Positions 8,145 to 18,318 of a DNA stretch of 64,000 bases are shown here, one piece after another. The notes under the pieces were generated by a model. The model saw only the letters and a program-made list of their open reading frames with translations. It searched no databases and was not told the DNA's origin. Source of the DNA: Roseivirga sp. UBA6061 (GTDB lineage Bacteria > Bacteroidota > Bacteroidia > Cytophagales > Cyclobacteriaceae); NCBI GenBank assembly GCA_002427745.1, contig DIYF01000057.1, forward strand, positions 29,686 through 93,685, given 5' to 3'. Made by a program: the position numbers and the translations under genes. Every line of letters starts with the position of its first letter. Position 1 is the first letter of the stretch.

Positions 8145-11100
8145 TCTTCCTGAAGAAAGCTAACGAGCTCAGCAATCGTCTGGTATTCAAAAATATTTTC
8201 CACGTTCAGAGCCAACCCGTACATATTGGCCTTGGCCACAATCTGAAGGCTTTGAATAGATGCTCCTCCCAGGTCAAAGAAGTTATCATGAACACCCACC
8301 TGTTCTACATCCAGCACACTTTCCCAGATTTTAGCCAAGAGCTCCTCAGATTCATTTCGGGGAGCCATATAGGCCTCCAGCTCTCGTCTGTCTTCCGGTA
8401 AGGGCAGAGACTTCCTGTCTACTTTCCCGCTGGCAGACAAAGGAAAAGCCTCCAGCATAACAAAAAATGACGGCACCATATAAACCGGCAGTTTAGCCCT
8501 GAGAAATTCCCGCAAACCAGTCAGATCAGGCTCTGAGCCTCCTTCAGTCAGGTAATAAGCTATCAGCTTTTTATATCCCTTACTATCAATGCGACTGGTC
8601 ACCACTGCATCCCTGACAAGGGAGTGTTGTCCAAGGGCAGCAGCCACTTCCCCCGGCTCGATACGATGCCCCTGAATTTTTACCTGATGATCCGTTCGGC
8701 CCAACACTTCAATAGAGTGATCTTTCAGATACCGGGCATGATCACCCGTTCGGTACAGACGGTTTCCATTACCTGAGCTGAAGTGATTTCCAACAAAATT
8801 CTCACTGGTCAGCTTCTCTCTGTTCAGATAACCCAGTGCCAGTCCCTCCCCTCCAATGTATAATTCACCGGTCACTCCGGAAGGAGTGAGTTGACCATAG
8901 CCATCCAGCACGTATAGTTGTGTATTCGCTATGGGCTTCCCGATAGTAATCGGGTCATCACTTTTACCAATCTCACAAATGGCCGACCAGATAGTGGTTT
9001 CTGTGGGGCCATACATATTCCAGAGACTGCTGACTTTTTCAAGTAACCGGTCCGCTAAGCTTTTGCTCAGTGCTTCACCTCCGCAAAGTGCTTTCAGATT
9101 CGGATTTCCCTGCCAGCCAGTCTCGATCAGTAATTGCCAGGTGGCAGGAGTAGCCTGCATGACGTTGATCTCATCGCTACTGATAACTTCAGTCATTTCT
9201 GCAGGATTCTGAAGCATTGCATCACTGGCGATCATCACAGTTCCGCCTGAAATCAAGGGCAAATACAGTTCCAGTGCAGAAATATCGAATGAAACTGAAG
9301 TAACTGCGAATAAAGTATCATTCACTCCCAGGCCCGGCTCCTTTTGCATGGAGCACAAAAAATTGGTCAGAGAACGATGAGGTATCATTACCCCTTTAGG
9401 CTGGCCGGTGGAGCCAGAGGTATACATGATATATGCGAGATCGCCTGAAGAGGTTTCAATACCCAGGTTGTCTTTCCTGTAAGTCTCAAAAGCCTCATCT
9501 TCCGTTGGATCAAGAACTTTCAGGCCGTTTATATGAAGGGTTTCCGTGTATAAATCGGTGAGTAATACCTGCACCTCGGCATCTTTCAGGATAAATCGAA
9601 TTCGCTCCTCAGGAAAGGACGTATGCATAGGGACATAAGCAGCACCCGTTTTTTGTATTGCCAGCAGAGAAACCAACAGCTTTTCTGACCTGGTCATCAG
9701 CACACCTACCCGCACACCGAATCTGACTCCGAGCTCTGTCAACTTTCTGGCAAGCTGGTTGGCTTCTTCGTTCAACCGGAAATAAGTGAGCGTCTTATCC
9801 TCAAAGATGACTGCCGGAAGATCAGGTTCCTGTTCTGCCCTGGCCTCAAATAACTGATAAAAGGAGGATTTACCGGGAAACACTGTTTCTGTGGCATTCA
9901 GATCTTCCAGCCGGTAATTTCGTTCCTGCCCACTCACCAACAACACTTCGGACATAGGTGCATCCGGGTTGGCCAAAACAGAAGCTAAGACACGGTTAAA
10001 AGCATCACCTATACGGGCAATGGTTTCAGGTTCAAAAAGGTCCCTGTTGTACTCTATACTGGCATGACATTCGCCATTCAGGCGTCTCATCATCAGAGTC
10101 AGGTCGAATTGAGAAGTACCCCGGTCAAAATCCAGAAAACGGAGAGTCAGCCCAGGCATATCCAGCTCCGGCAGGGGAGCACTCTGAAGATTAAAAACTG
10201 TCTGAAATACCGGAGTCCGGCTAAGGTCTCGTTTCGGCTTCAGTGTTTCGACCAGTTTTTCAAAGGGATACCGCTGATGACTAAAAGCTTCCAGAGCAGT
10301 TTTTCGGATTTGTCTCAGCAACTGCCGAAAGTCGGGGTTATCAGCAAAGGTTGTTCGAATAGCAATCGTGTTGATGAAAACACCTATCAAAGATTCCAAC
10401 TCCTGTTCGCTCCTATTGGCCACAGGCGTGCCAATGATTACTTCTTCCTGACCGCTGAACCGATGCAGGACAAAGGAAAAAACAGAAAGTAGGCTCATGA
10501 AAAGTGTAGCATCTTCTTCCCGGCTCAGCTTTTCCAGGGCAAGTGTATTTTTCTCTGATAACACAAATTGGTAAGTCCCGCCATTAAAGCTCTGCCTGGA
10601 GCTACGAGCCTGATCGGTAGGTAGCTCAAGGGTAGGCAGTTCCCCTGCCAGTTGCCTCTTCCAATAATCCAGCGACTCATCCATGCCGGGTTTCTTCATT
10701 TCCTGTAACTGCCAGTATACATAATCTGCATACTGAACGGGAAGCCCGGGCAAGTCAGCAGTGCCACCAGTCAGCGCTGCTTTGTAAAAGCTGCTAAGTT
10801 CTTTGAGAAAGACGCCCAAAGACCAGCCGTCTGCAATGGTGTGATGTATCACGACCAAAAGCCAATGCTCTCCCGGCCCCAGGGCATAGCGCTTCAGCCT
10901 TATCAAAGGTGCCTGAGTAAGGTCAAAGGGAATCAACACTTCCTTTTCTACCATCTTCAGGGCCTCCTCATGCTTATCAGCAGCCGATTCATGTATGGTC
11001 TGGCTATCGATGTGAAGTTCCAGATCGCGCAGGATCTCCGGCTCAGGTAGCCCCATTCCCATGTTAAATTGTGTGCGCAGGGCTTCGTGCCTTTTGAGAA

Positions 11101-11344
11101 TTTCGTTGGCACTATCTGTCAACAGCTTCTCATTCAGGTCACCTTTCAACTCTATCAGTACCGCTAAATTGTTAACGGCCGTGCCGCGATCGAGCAATTC
11201 AAGAAAGAGCTGTCTTTGTTGTGGAAATGAAAGCGGTACCTCACTGCCCACCGGACGTTGGGAAATACCTTGCTTTTTTTCACCGGCTGCTTTTCCCTGC
11301 AGCCATTTTTCCATCAAAGCTTTTTTAGCGGGTGAAAGCTCCAT
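8141..11344 (-). CDS. single-module NRPS, C-A-PCP, predicted glycine
   Basis: A 1067-residue NRPS module. The condensation domain (about 35-460) has an intact HHTIADG (His167, His168). The adenylation domain (about 480-985) carries YTSGSTGQPKG, YGPTETTIW and the catalytic Lys in SASGKVDRK. Aligned by eye to the GrsA template, the ten-residue code reads D-I-L-Q-C-G-M-I-W-K, close to known glycine codes. The carrier protein has LGGAS with Ser1029. There is no thioesterase, reductase or second module, so release must be done in trans. It is last gene of the FAAL-monooxygenase-PKS-NRPS operon, with 9 nt between it and the PKS stop. Confidence 0.95.
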   Translation of the reverse strand: MELSPAKKALMEKWLQGKAAGEKKQGISQRPVGSEVPLSFPQQRQLFLELLDRGTAVNNLAVLIELKGDLNEKLLTDSANEILKRHEALRTQFNMGMGLPEPEILRDLELHIDSQTIHESAADKHEEALKMVEKEVLIPFDLTQAPLIRLKRYALGPGEHWLLVVIHHTIADGWSLGVFLKELSSFYKAALTGGTADLPGLPVQYADYVYWQLQEMKKPGMDESLDYWKRQLAGELPTLELPTDQARSSRQSFNGGTYQFVLSEKNTLALEKLSREEDATLFMSLLSVFSFVLHRFSGQEEVIIGTPVANRSEQELESLIGVFINTIAIRTTFADNPDFRQLLRQIRKTALEAFSHQRYPFEKLVETLKPKRDLSRTPVFQTVFNLQSAPLPELDMPGLTLRFLDFDRGTSQFDLTLMMRRLNGECHASIEYNRDLFEPETIARIGDAFNRVLASVLANPDAPMSEVLLVSGQERNYRLEDLNATETVFPGKSSFYQLFEARAEQEPDLPAVIFEDKTLTYFRLNEEANQLARKLTELGVRFGVRVGVLMTRSEKLLVSLLAIQKTGAAYVPMHTSFPEERIRFILKDAEVQVLLTDLYTETLHINGLKVLDPTEDEAFETYRKDNLGIETSSGDLAYIMYTSGSTGQPKGVMIPHRSLTNFLCSMQKEPGLGVNDTLFAVTSVSFDISALELYLPLISGGTVMIASDAMLQNPAEMTEVISSDEINVMQATPATWQLLIETGWQGNPNLKALCGGEALSKSLADRLLEKVSSLWNMYGPTETTIWSAICEIGKSDDPITIGKPIANTQLYVLDGYGQLTPSGVTGELYIGGEGLALGYLNREKLTSENFVGNHFSSGNGNRLYRTGDHARYLKDHSIEVLGRTDHQVKIQGHRIEPGEVAAALGQHSLVRDAVVTSRIDSKGYKKLIAYYLTEGGSEPDLTGLREFLRAKLPVYMVPSFFVMLEAFPLSASGKVDRKSLPLPEDRRELEAYMAPRNESEELLAKIWESVLDVEQVGVHDNFFDLGGASIQSLQIVAKANMYGLALNVENIFEYQTIAELVSFLQED

Positions 11345-11353
11345 TATCTCAAA

Positions 11354-14300
11354 TCACTGGTTTTGCTGACCCAGAAGACGCTCTGCTTCTTCATCCGTCA
11401 TAGATTCTATTTGTCTCATGATCTCGGTCTCTAGCTGTTGAGCCAACTGTTCGATAGTAAAAGCCTTGAATGCTTCCTGCGGACTGATGCTGATACCGTA
11501 GGTCTTTCGCACCAGCGACAATATCTGAGCGGCCAGCACGGAATCCCCTCCCAGTTCGAAGAACGAATCCTGAATACCTACTTTATCAATATGCAGTGTT
11601 TGTTCCCAGAGTTCTGTAAGCTTTCGCTCCACATCTGTTCGGGGAGGCACATAGGCCTGTTCAAGTTTTGGTCGGGCGTAGAGCTTCTTCAGGTGAGTTT
11701 CGTTGCCCCCTACCTCAGCGAAAAAAGACATTCCGGCCGCAGTCGGATAGAGCTCAAGCAGGTTCTTTAAATCGAAAGGAAGCACCACAACCTGGGCGGC
11801 AGACTCTTTCATAAGCTGCTCCAATACCGCCAGGCCCTGATCAATTTTAATCTCTTTTACCAAATGCTGGGTTGAGGCGTTTTGCTCTTTCAGGCGCTCA
11901 GCCGTTTCAGCCGCCAGGCCTATCTCTGCCCAGGGCCCCCAGTTGATACTTTGAGCCGGCAAACCAAGGCTTTGACGATACCAGGCCATAGCATCCAGAT
12001 AGGCACTGGCTGCAGCATAGTTACCTTGTCCGGGAGAACCCAATACCGAAACTGCAGATGAATAGAATACAAAAAAGTCCAGATCCAAATCTGCGGTTGC
12101 CTCATGCAGATACCAGGTACCGTTGACTTTGGGAGCCATCACCCGCTGCAGCCGCTCTCTGTTCAGATTCAGCAAGGAACCATCATCCAGAAGCCCGGCC
12201 GTATGTATGATCCCTTTGAGCGGAGGCATATGGGCTTTAATCTTTTCAAATATCTCCTGTACCTGATCCCGATCGGCAATATCGGCCTGCGCTACGATGA
12301 CATTAGCACCTTGTTCGAGCATTTTTTCTACGACCAGGCTTGCTTCAGAGGAGGGTTCACTCCTACCCAATAACACAAAATTCCCGGCTCCCTGATCCGC
12401 CATCCATTGCGCAGTAGTCATGCCCAGGGCACCCAAACCGCCTGTAATCAAGTAAGTAGCCTCAGTGCTCAAAGAAAAGTCAGGTAAAGAATGTGAAGCC
12501 GCTTTAAAAGGCCTCAGTCTCATAACATAACGATCAGAACCTCTGAATGCGATTTGATCGTCATCATCATCAATTGCCAGCTGTTCTGACAACTGACTCA
12601 GGGCGGTTACGTCAGACGTCTGGGTATCAAGATCAAGGCGCACACACTTAATCTCAGGCAGTTCGAAACTGATGACTTTTCCCAGCCCCCAAAGTGCAGA
12701 TTGTTCCAAAGCGACCTGATCCTCATCGTTCACGGCTTGTGCTCCCTTTGTGACCAGCCATAGCCTGGGAGAACCTGCAAAACGTTTGGCGATTGCCTTG
12801 ACCAGACAAAGGGTACTGTCTACCCCCAGAGAATACACCATCTCCTCAGGCTCTCGTTTGGCACTCAAACGGCTGGTAACAGAAAGGCTCCAGAGGTGAA
12901 CGATACCATATACCGCAGATGGAGCAGCATTAAGACAGTTTTCTATTTCACCTATCAGCTCTTCCTCTGACTCATAAGAAGGGACCGGTAAGAGTTGACA
13001 AGTATCTCCCTGAGCGATAAGCTTCTTCGAAAGCTCATCTCCCAATCCACCATCGTCAGTCAGAACAAGCCAGTGCTTCCGGGTGCCATTGTCTGGCAAG
13101 GGGGGGGAAGATGATAAATTTTTCACCCTCCACTTTGGCTGATAAAGCCAGGTATCTTTTCGTAGCTGATCAGATTTTCCTCTCTCAAAACTCTTCAGCC
13201 TGAACCCTGTCAGCGCGATTAATGACTGCCCTTCTTTATCAAAAACATGGATATCTGCTACCAGCCCCTTATTTGAACCAGCATCGGAAGGCCGTAATGA
13301 AACCCTGCTCCAGACTTCTTCTGCACCCTCAGCATAGGGCTGAATACTGTCACAGCCTGATGGCACATATAAGCCCTTAATTCCTCTCTCCTGAACGAGT
13401 CCTCCCAATACCTGCAAACAGGCGTCTAACAAGGCTGGATGCCATTGATAATGGCCTCTTTCATTGGCCACAGCATCCGGCAAGCTAATCCGGCCCCAGA
13501 CCTTATCGCCATCTCTTACCAACTGTCTTATCCCCTGAAAGTCCGGCCCGTACTGAATACCTCGCTCACCAAAAGCCTGATACAGGATATCAGCGCTAAG
13601 TTCATCGCCCTGTGCTTTGGGGAGACTTATGACAGAAGGTTCACTTACCGGATGTTTGACCAGACTGGCTGAAACATGCTGTTTCCAACGATCTTTCTCT
13701 GATTGCTTACTGTATATAGCCAACCTGTAATTTCCTGATTCATCAGACGACACCTGCGTCTGCAGGCTCTTTGGGCTCCCCTCAGCCAGGGTCATGATCT
13801 TCTGAAAGTTGAAGCCACTTACTGCATGAGACTGCCCTATCCCCAGCTCTTCCATGGCCTGGAAAGCGACCTCGAGGTAGCCGGTACCCGGAAATACCAC
13901 CTTGCCTCCTACCCTATGATCCTGCAGATAAGTCAGCTGGTCGAGCGAAATATAGTTCTGCCAGATATGACTTGCCGGTGAATGCGCCAGGTCGATTTTT
14001 TCTCCCAGGAGCGGATGTTTTTCCAGGTGGCCGGACTGACCCGGATGCCAGGAGTTACCCGCATGGCTTTCTGCTGTTTCCAACCAGTATCGGTCGCGCT
14101 GCCAGGGCCAGGGAGGCAGACTAACATATTCATGCAGGCCGGGATATAACTGCTCCCAATTGACCGCTGCACCCCGGACATAGAGTTTTGCCAGACTGGT
14201 CAGCATTACCTTGCCGGCCTCAGCCTCTCTCTCCATAGAAGGAGTCAGCGTGACAGCTTCCCTGCTTTGTACTGATTGCTGAATGGAACTGAGCAGTATG

Positions 14301-16984
14301 GGATGAGGTCCCAGCTCAACGAAGGCATCAAAACCAGCTTCCAACAGCTGATTCACAGCGCCTGACAGCTGAACAGGTTTTCGCAGGTTCTGTACCCAGT
14401 AATCCGCATCCATTTCCAGACCAAGACTGATCTGTCCGGTGACGGTTGAATAAAAGGGAATAGCCGCAGGTTGCGGACTCAGCATATTGAGCTGACGGGA
14501 AACCTCATGGGCTATCTCATCTATCTGCGGGCTGTGTGAAGCCACATCTACTTTTATCCATCGGCAAAAGAGATTTTCAGCCTCCAGTCTTTTCATTATT
14601 TCTGTAAGACTATCCGGACTGCCTGAGAGAACAGTAGAGACAGGGCCATTTACAGCTGCTACAGCAACTTCGCTTTCATATCCTTCCAGATACTCAGAGG
14701 TCTGGGTTTCTGTCAGTTCAGTAGCCAGCATAGCCCCTTTCCCCTTGAGCTTTTGAAGCTCCCGGCTGCGGACACAAATCACCTGGATGGCGTCTTCCAA
14801 TGTTAAAATACCGGCCGCCCAGGCAGCGGCCACTTCTCCCATACTATGACCTGCTACCCCATCAGGTCTGATACCCCAGGATTCCCAGAGAGTGAAAAGC
14901 CCCACCTGTATGGCAAAGATGGCCGGTTGTACAACTTCCACCTCATTGAGTTTAGAGGTGGATTCCTCTGCCTGCAATTCTGCCAGTAAAGACCAGTTGA
15001 AATGAGTCTGTATTTCCTTGTCAATCCGGCTGATTGTTTCGTAAAACAGAGGTTCTTTCCCGAGTAAATCCCGGCCCATTCCGAGCCATTGTCCACCTTG
15101 TCCGGAAAAGATAAAAGCCGTTTTAGGGGGATGTTCAGACTGCCCGGAAATTACCCCGGGATGTTGTTCCTTATTCAGGTAAGCGACCAGCCCGGCTGAT
15201 AACTCTTTTCGGGAGTTTCCTGTCACGACCAGACGATGCTTTGAGCCGGCTCTTTTAAGGCCAGCCATGTAGCAAAGGTCTTCGAGATCTTCTGAGCTGT
15301 CAGCCGCTAGCAGGCTCTGAAAAGATTGGGCCTGTAATAGTAAGGTTTCCTCACTACCTGCAGAAAGAGGCAATAACAGCGTTCTTTCCTTTGTCGACTT
15401 GTTTGGTTCTTCTGTAGCTCCTTTGCTGAGGATCATATGAACGTTAGTACCTCCAAAACCAAATGAGCTTACCCCTGCCATAGCAGGTCCGGAGGTTTCC
15501 GGCCAGTCTGACAACTCACTTTGTACCTTCAGATTTAACCTTTCAAAATCCACATGAGGATTAGGGGATGCAAAGTGCAGACTGGGAGGAAGGGCTTTGT
15601 GCCTCATTGCCAGCACCACCTTCATCAGGCCGGCTATCCCGGCAGCAGCTTCCAGATGTCCCATATTAGTCTTTACTGACCCGATGGCACAAGGATTTCC
15701 CTTGCGTGCAGCTCCTAAAACTTCTCCCAGCGCAGCAGCCTCCATGGCATCTCCTAAAAGGGTCCCCGTGCCATGCGCCTCTACATACTGCACCATCTCC
15801 GGAGCTATCCCTGCATCACGGTAGGCCTGTCGCAACATAGCCTCCTGTGAGTCCTGGCTCGGTGCCATCAGGCCATTGGTACGGCCATCCTGGCTCATAG
15901 TACTTCCCTCAATTACGCCATGGATATGATCTCCGTCTTCCAGTGCCTCTGATAGCCTTTTGAGAACAATCATGCCACCTCCTTCTCCACGTACATACCC
16001 GTTGGCGTCTGCATCAAAGGTTTTGCAGCGGCCGTCCGGTGCGAGCACTCCCGCTTTGGTAAAAGCGATAGAATGGGCAGGAGACAGAATCAGATTTACT
16101 CCTCCGGCCAGCGCCAGACTGCTTTCTCCGTTTTTCAGGCTTTGACAAGCCAGGTGAACTGCTGTTAGCGAAGAAGAGCAGGCAGTATCTATGGCCATAC
16201 TCGGCCCTCTGAAATTATAGAAGTAAGAGATTCTGTTGGCTGCAATGGAAAGAGCACTTCCCGTACCGGAATGGCTCGTAACGGCAGTGGGGTTATTCAA
16301 CTGTCTGTGACTGTACTCATTCACAGACACCCCCACAAATACGCCTGTTCGTGAACCACTGAGATCTTCTTTTTCGAAACCGGCATCATCGAGTGCCTCG
16401 TAAGACAGCTCCATCAGAAGTCGCTGTTGCGGATCCATATGCTTTGCCTCAGCCGGAGAAATCCCAAAGAAAAAGGGATCGAACTGGTCGATATCATCAA
16501 GAAATCCACCCCAGTAAGACACTGCTTTCCCCGGCTTTGCGGGGTCAGGGTCGTAGTAGGAATCGCGAGGCCAGCGGTCAGCCGGTACTTCTCTTATCTG
16601 GTCCTTCCCTTCTTTTAGCATTTGCCAGTATGCCAGGGGGTCTTTAGCTCCCGGAAAACGGCAGCTCATCCCGACAATGGCGACAGGGTCATTGGATCTT
16701 GCGGCAGATGCGGCTTTCTCCTTTCGTTTTCCGGATACTTTGTTCTCTCCTAAATGTTGAGAGAGGGCAGCAATATTGGGGTACTCGTAAGCCAATGTGG
16801 GAGACAGACGCCTTCCCAGGAAATCTTCCAGTTCACCGGATAGTCTGACCGCATCTTTCGAGGAAAGTCCGTGGTATGAGAAAGACTGGTGCACATCCAG
16901 TTTTTCCGGCTCCGTTTCCAGAAGTCGCGAAAGCTGAGCAACGAGCCAGTCCTGAATATCCTTTGTTTTCAACGCTTCCTTCAT
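11354..16984 (-). CDS. type I PKS, ACP-KS-AT-DH-KR-ACP
   Basis: 1876 residues. An N-terminal ACP (1-85, GLSS with Ser42) is suited to take a fatty acyl-AMP from the neighbouring ligase. The KS (99-520) has DTACSSS (Cys269), EAHGTG and NMGH. The AT (about 620-920) has GHSMGE (Ser714), with EVEVVQ and VASHS, which lean towards methylmalonyl-CoA. The DH has HRVGG..FP (His1023) and LLDACLQ (Asp1187). The KR has GGLGALG near 1515 and Tyr1656, and an LDD motif of B-type. There is no ER. The last carrier, LGGDS (Ser1815), resembles a PCP and should hand an alpha,beta-enoyl chain to the NRPS. The KR motif NYAAASAYLD has Ser where Asn is usual. Confidence 0.95.
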   Translation of the reverse strand: MKEALKTKDIQDWLVAQLSRLLETEPEKLDVHQSFSYHGLSSKDAVRLSGELEDFLGRRLSPTLAYEYPNIAALSQHLGENKVSGKRKEKAASAARSNDPVAIVGMSCRFPGAKDPLAYWQMLKEGKDQIREVPADRWPRDSYYDPDPAKPGKAVSYWGGFLDDIDQFDPFFFGISPAEAKHMDPQQRLLMELSYEALDDAGFEKEDLSGSRTGVFVGVSVNEYSHRQLNNPTAVTSHSGTGSALSIAANRISYFYNFRGPSMAIDTACSSSLTAVHLACQSLKNGESSLALAGGVNLILSPAHSIAFTKAGVLAPDGRCKTFDADANGYVRGEGGGMIVLKRLSEALEDGDHIHGVIEGSTMSQDGRTNGLMAPSQDSQEAMLRQAYRDAGIAPEMVQYVEAHGTGTLLGDAMEAAALGEVLGAARKGNPCAIGSVKTNMGHLEAAAGIAGLMKVVLAMRHKALPPSLHFASPNPHVDFERLNLKVQSELSDWPETSGPAMAGVSSFGFGGTNVHMILSKGATEEPNKSTKERTLLLPLSAGSEETLLLQAQSFQSLLAADSSEDLEDLCYMAGLKRAGSKHRLVVTGNSRKELSAGLVAYLNKEQHPGVISGQSEHPPKTAFIFSGQGGQWLGMGRDLLGKEPLFYETISRIDKEIQTHFNWSLLAELQAEESTSKLNEVEVVQPAIFAIQVGLFTLWESWGIRPDGVAGHSMGEVAAAWAAGILTLEDAIQVICVRSRELQKLKGKGAMLATELTETQTSEYLEGYESEVAVAAVNGPVSTVLSGSPDSLTEIMKRLEAENLFCRWIKVDVASHSPQIDEIAHEVSRQLNMLSPQPAAIPFYSTVTGQISLGLEMDADYWVQNLRKPVQLSGAVNQLLEAGFDAFVELGPHPILLSSIQQSVQSREAVTLTPSMEREAEAGKVMLTSLAKLYVRGAAVNWEQLYPGLHEYVSLPPWPWQRDRYWLETAESHAGNSWHPGQSGHLEKHPLLGEKIDLAHSPASHIWQNYISLDQLTYLQDHRVGGKVVFPGTGYLEVAFQAMEELGIGQSHAVSGFNFQKIMTLAEGSPKSLQTQVSSDESGNYRLAIYSKQSEKDRWKQHVSASLVKHPVSEPSVISLPKAQGDELSADILYQAFGERGIQYGPDFQGIRQLVRDGDKVWGRISLPDAVANERGHYQWHPALLDACLQVLGGLVQERGIKGLYVPSGCDSIQPYAEGAEEVWSRVSLRPSDAGSNKGLVADIHVFDKEGQSLIALTGFRLKSFERGKSDQLRKDTWLYQPKWRVKNLSSSPPLPDNGTRKHWLVLTDDGGLGDELSKKLIAQGDTCQLLPVPSYESEEELIGEIENCLNAAPSAVYGIVHLWSLSVTSRLSAKREPEEMVYSLGVDSTLCLVKAIAKRFAGSPRLWLVTKGAQAVNDEDQVALEQSALWGLGKVISFELPEIKCVRLDLDTQTSDVTALSQLSEQLAIDDDDDQIAFRGSDRYVMRLRPFKAASHSLPDFSLSTEATYLITGGLGALGMTTAQWMADQGAGNFVLLGRSEPSSEASLVVEKMLEQGANVIVAQADIADRDQVQEIFEKIKAHMPPLKGIIHTAGLLDDGSLLNLNRERLQRVMAPKVNGTWYLHEATADLDLDFFVFYSSAVSVLGSPGQGNYAAASAYLDAMAWYRQSLGLPAQSINWGPWAEIGLAAETAERLKEQNASTQHLVKEIKIDQGLAVLEQLMKESAAQVVVLPFDLKNLLELYPTAAGMSFFAEVGGNETHLKKLYARPKLEQAYVPPRTDVERKLTELWEQTLHIDKVGIQDSFFELGGDSVLAAQILSLVRKTYGISISPQEAFKAFTIEQLAQQLETEIMRQIESMTDEEAERLLGQQNQ

Positions 16985-17010
16985 ATCTGCCTGTCAGACC
17001 AAAATAGTCC

Positions 17011-18318
17011 TTATTTCTTAGATCGCTTACCCCCGACCTGCATTTGCCAGAAAGCCGTCATACCGGGCCTTCTGTCAGGGGTACCCTGGGCGTCAGCAGA
17101 GCTAAGTCGCTTCCACATAAGGGGGTAGGCTTCTACCCTGGGAACCTCTGCCATTTCTTCAGGACGGACAATGCTGTTTTCTATCCGCTCGATAATCGGA
17201 GCCATACGCTCTGCCTTTTCTTTTTGTCGAATGGCTTCGCGCTCCTTGAATTCCGGCAACACTTCTTTGGCAAAAAGCTCCAGTGATTCGCAAATATGTT
17301 CGTGCTTGTAAGAGCCGCTCTGATGTAAGAGTATTAACTGGTCAACTCCTGTTTTTTCCAGTGCTCTGAAATTCTCAATAAGATGCTTCGGATTGCCAAT
17401 CCCACGCATGCCTGCCTTTTTGCGCTCTTTTTCCATTTTCTGGTCAGCAGAAGATGGTCTCTCCTGAAACTTTTTCCAAAGGTCTGTCTTCCCCGGAACG
17501 TGCACACCATCACGCCAGTAATGCCCTAATCCATAAGCAAAAAACTGAGCACCTTCCTGACCGCGCTGCACGGCTGTTTCATAATCTTCATGACACATAA
17601 AGCCAGTAAGCATCGCCACATTAGGATTTACCGCCTGACCGATAGGACTGCACTCCTTCTCAAAAGTCTCGTAATACTCATCGACCCAGAATTTTGACTC
17701 TTCAGCATTGACAAAAGCAAAGGTCAGAGCCCCCACTCCCAGCTTAGCAGCCAGCTTGAGACTATCCCGGTTAGAACAGGCCGCCCAGACAGGCGGGTGA
17801 GGTTTCTGCACTGGCTTGGGCAGTACATTTCTATGTGGCATGGAAAAGTACTTTCCATTATACCCGGGGTAAGGGTTCATGCACATCATTTTGGTTGCCT
17901 CTCTGAGCCCTTCCTCCCACATGGGTCTCTTGTCCACAAAATCTACTCCAAAACCCTCCAGCTCAATCCTGGAACCGGATTCACCCGTACCCCATTCTAC
18001 CCGGCCGTCACTGAGTATGTCCAGCGTAGCCAGACGCTCTGCGGTTCTGGCCGGGTGATTATAGTTCGGTGACATCACCACTATGCCATGCCCCAGACGG
18101 ATATTCCTGGTGCGCTGACTACAGGCAGCCAAAAAGACTTCGGGTGCTGAAGAGTGAGAGTATTCCTCCAAAAAATGATGCTCTTGTACCCAGACGTGAT
18201 CTATACCCAGCCGATCGGCCAGTTCTACCTGTTCCAGCGCTTCTTTAAACAGTCTGGCTTCATCTCCCTCATTCCAGGGCCGGGGTAATTGAAGGTCTAT
18301 GAATATTCCGAATTTCAT
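17011..18318 (-). CDS. luciferase-like flavin monooxygenase (LLM)
   Basis: A 435-residue bacterial-luciferase-fold enzyme. It begins MKFGIFIDLQLPRPW, and has VWVQEHHFLEEY, LGHGIVVMSPNYNHPARTAE and GRVEWGTGESGS, typical of the monooxygenases found inside PKS/NRPS clusters. It would use FMNH2 and O2 to hydroxylate or otherwise oxidise a carrier-bound chain. It is about 80 residues longer than minimal family members, with a charged C-terminal extension. The gene overlaps the FAAL stop by 4 nt and precedes the PKS by 26 nt. Whether it acts on the fatty acyl starter or on a later intermediate cannot be read from sequence. Confidence 0.88.
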   Translation of the reverse strand: MKFGIFIDLQLPRPWNEGDEARLFKEALEQVELADRLGIDHVWVQEHHFLEEYSHSSAPEVFLAACSQRTRNIRLGHGIVVMSPNYNHPARTAERLATLDILSDGRVEWGTGESGSRIELEGFGVDFVDKRPMWEEGLREATKMMCMNPYPGYNGKYFSMPHRNVLPKPVQKPHPPVWAACSNRDSLKLAAKLGVGALTFAFVNAEESKFWVDEYYETFEKECSPIGQAVNPNVAMLTGFMCHEDYETAVQRGQEGAQFFAYGLGHYWRDGVHVPGKTDLWKKFQERPSSADQKMEKERKKAGMRGIGNPKHLIENFRALEKTGVDQLILLHQSGSYKHEHICESLELFAKEVLPEFKEREAIRQKEKAERMAPIIERIENSIVRPEEMAEVPRVEAYPLMWKRLSSADAQGTPDRRPGMTAFWQMQVGGKRSKK

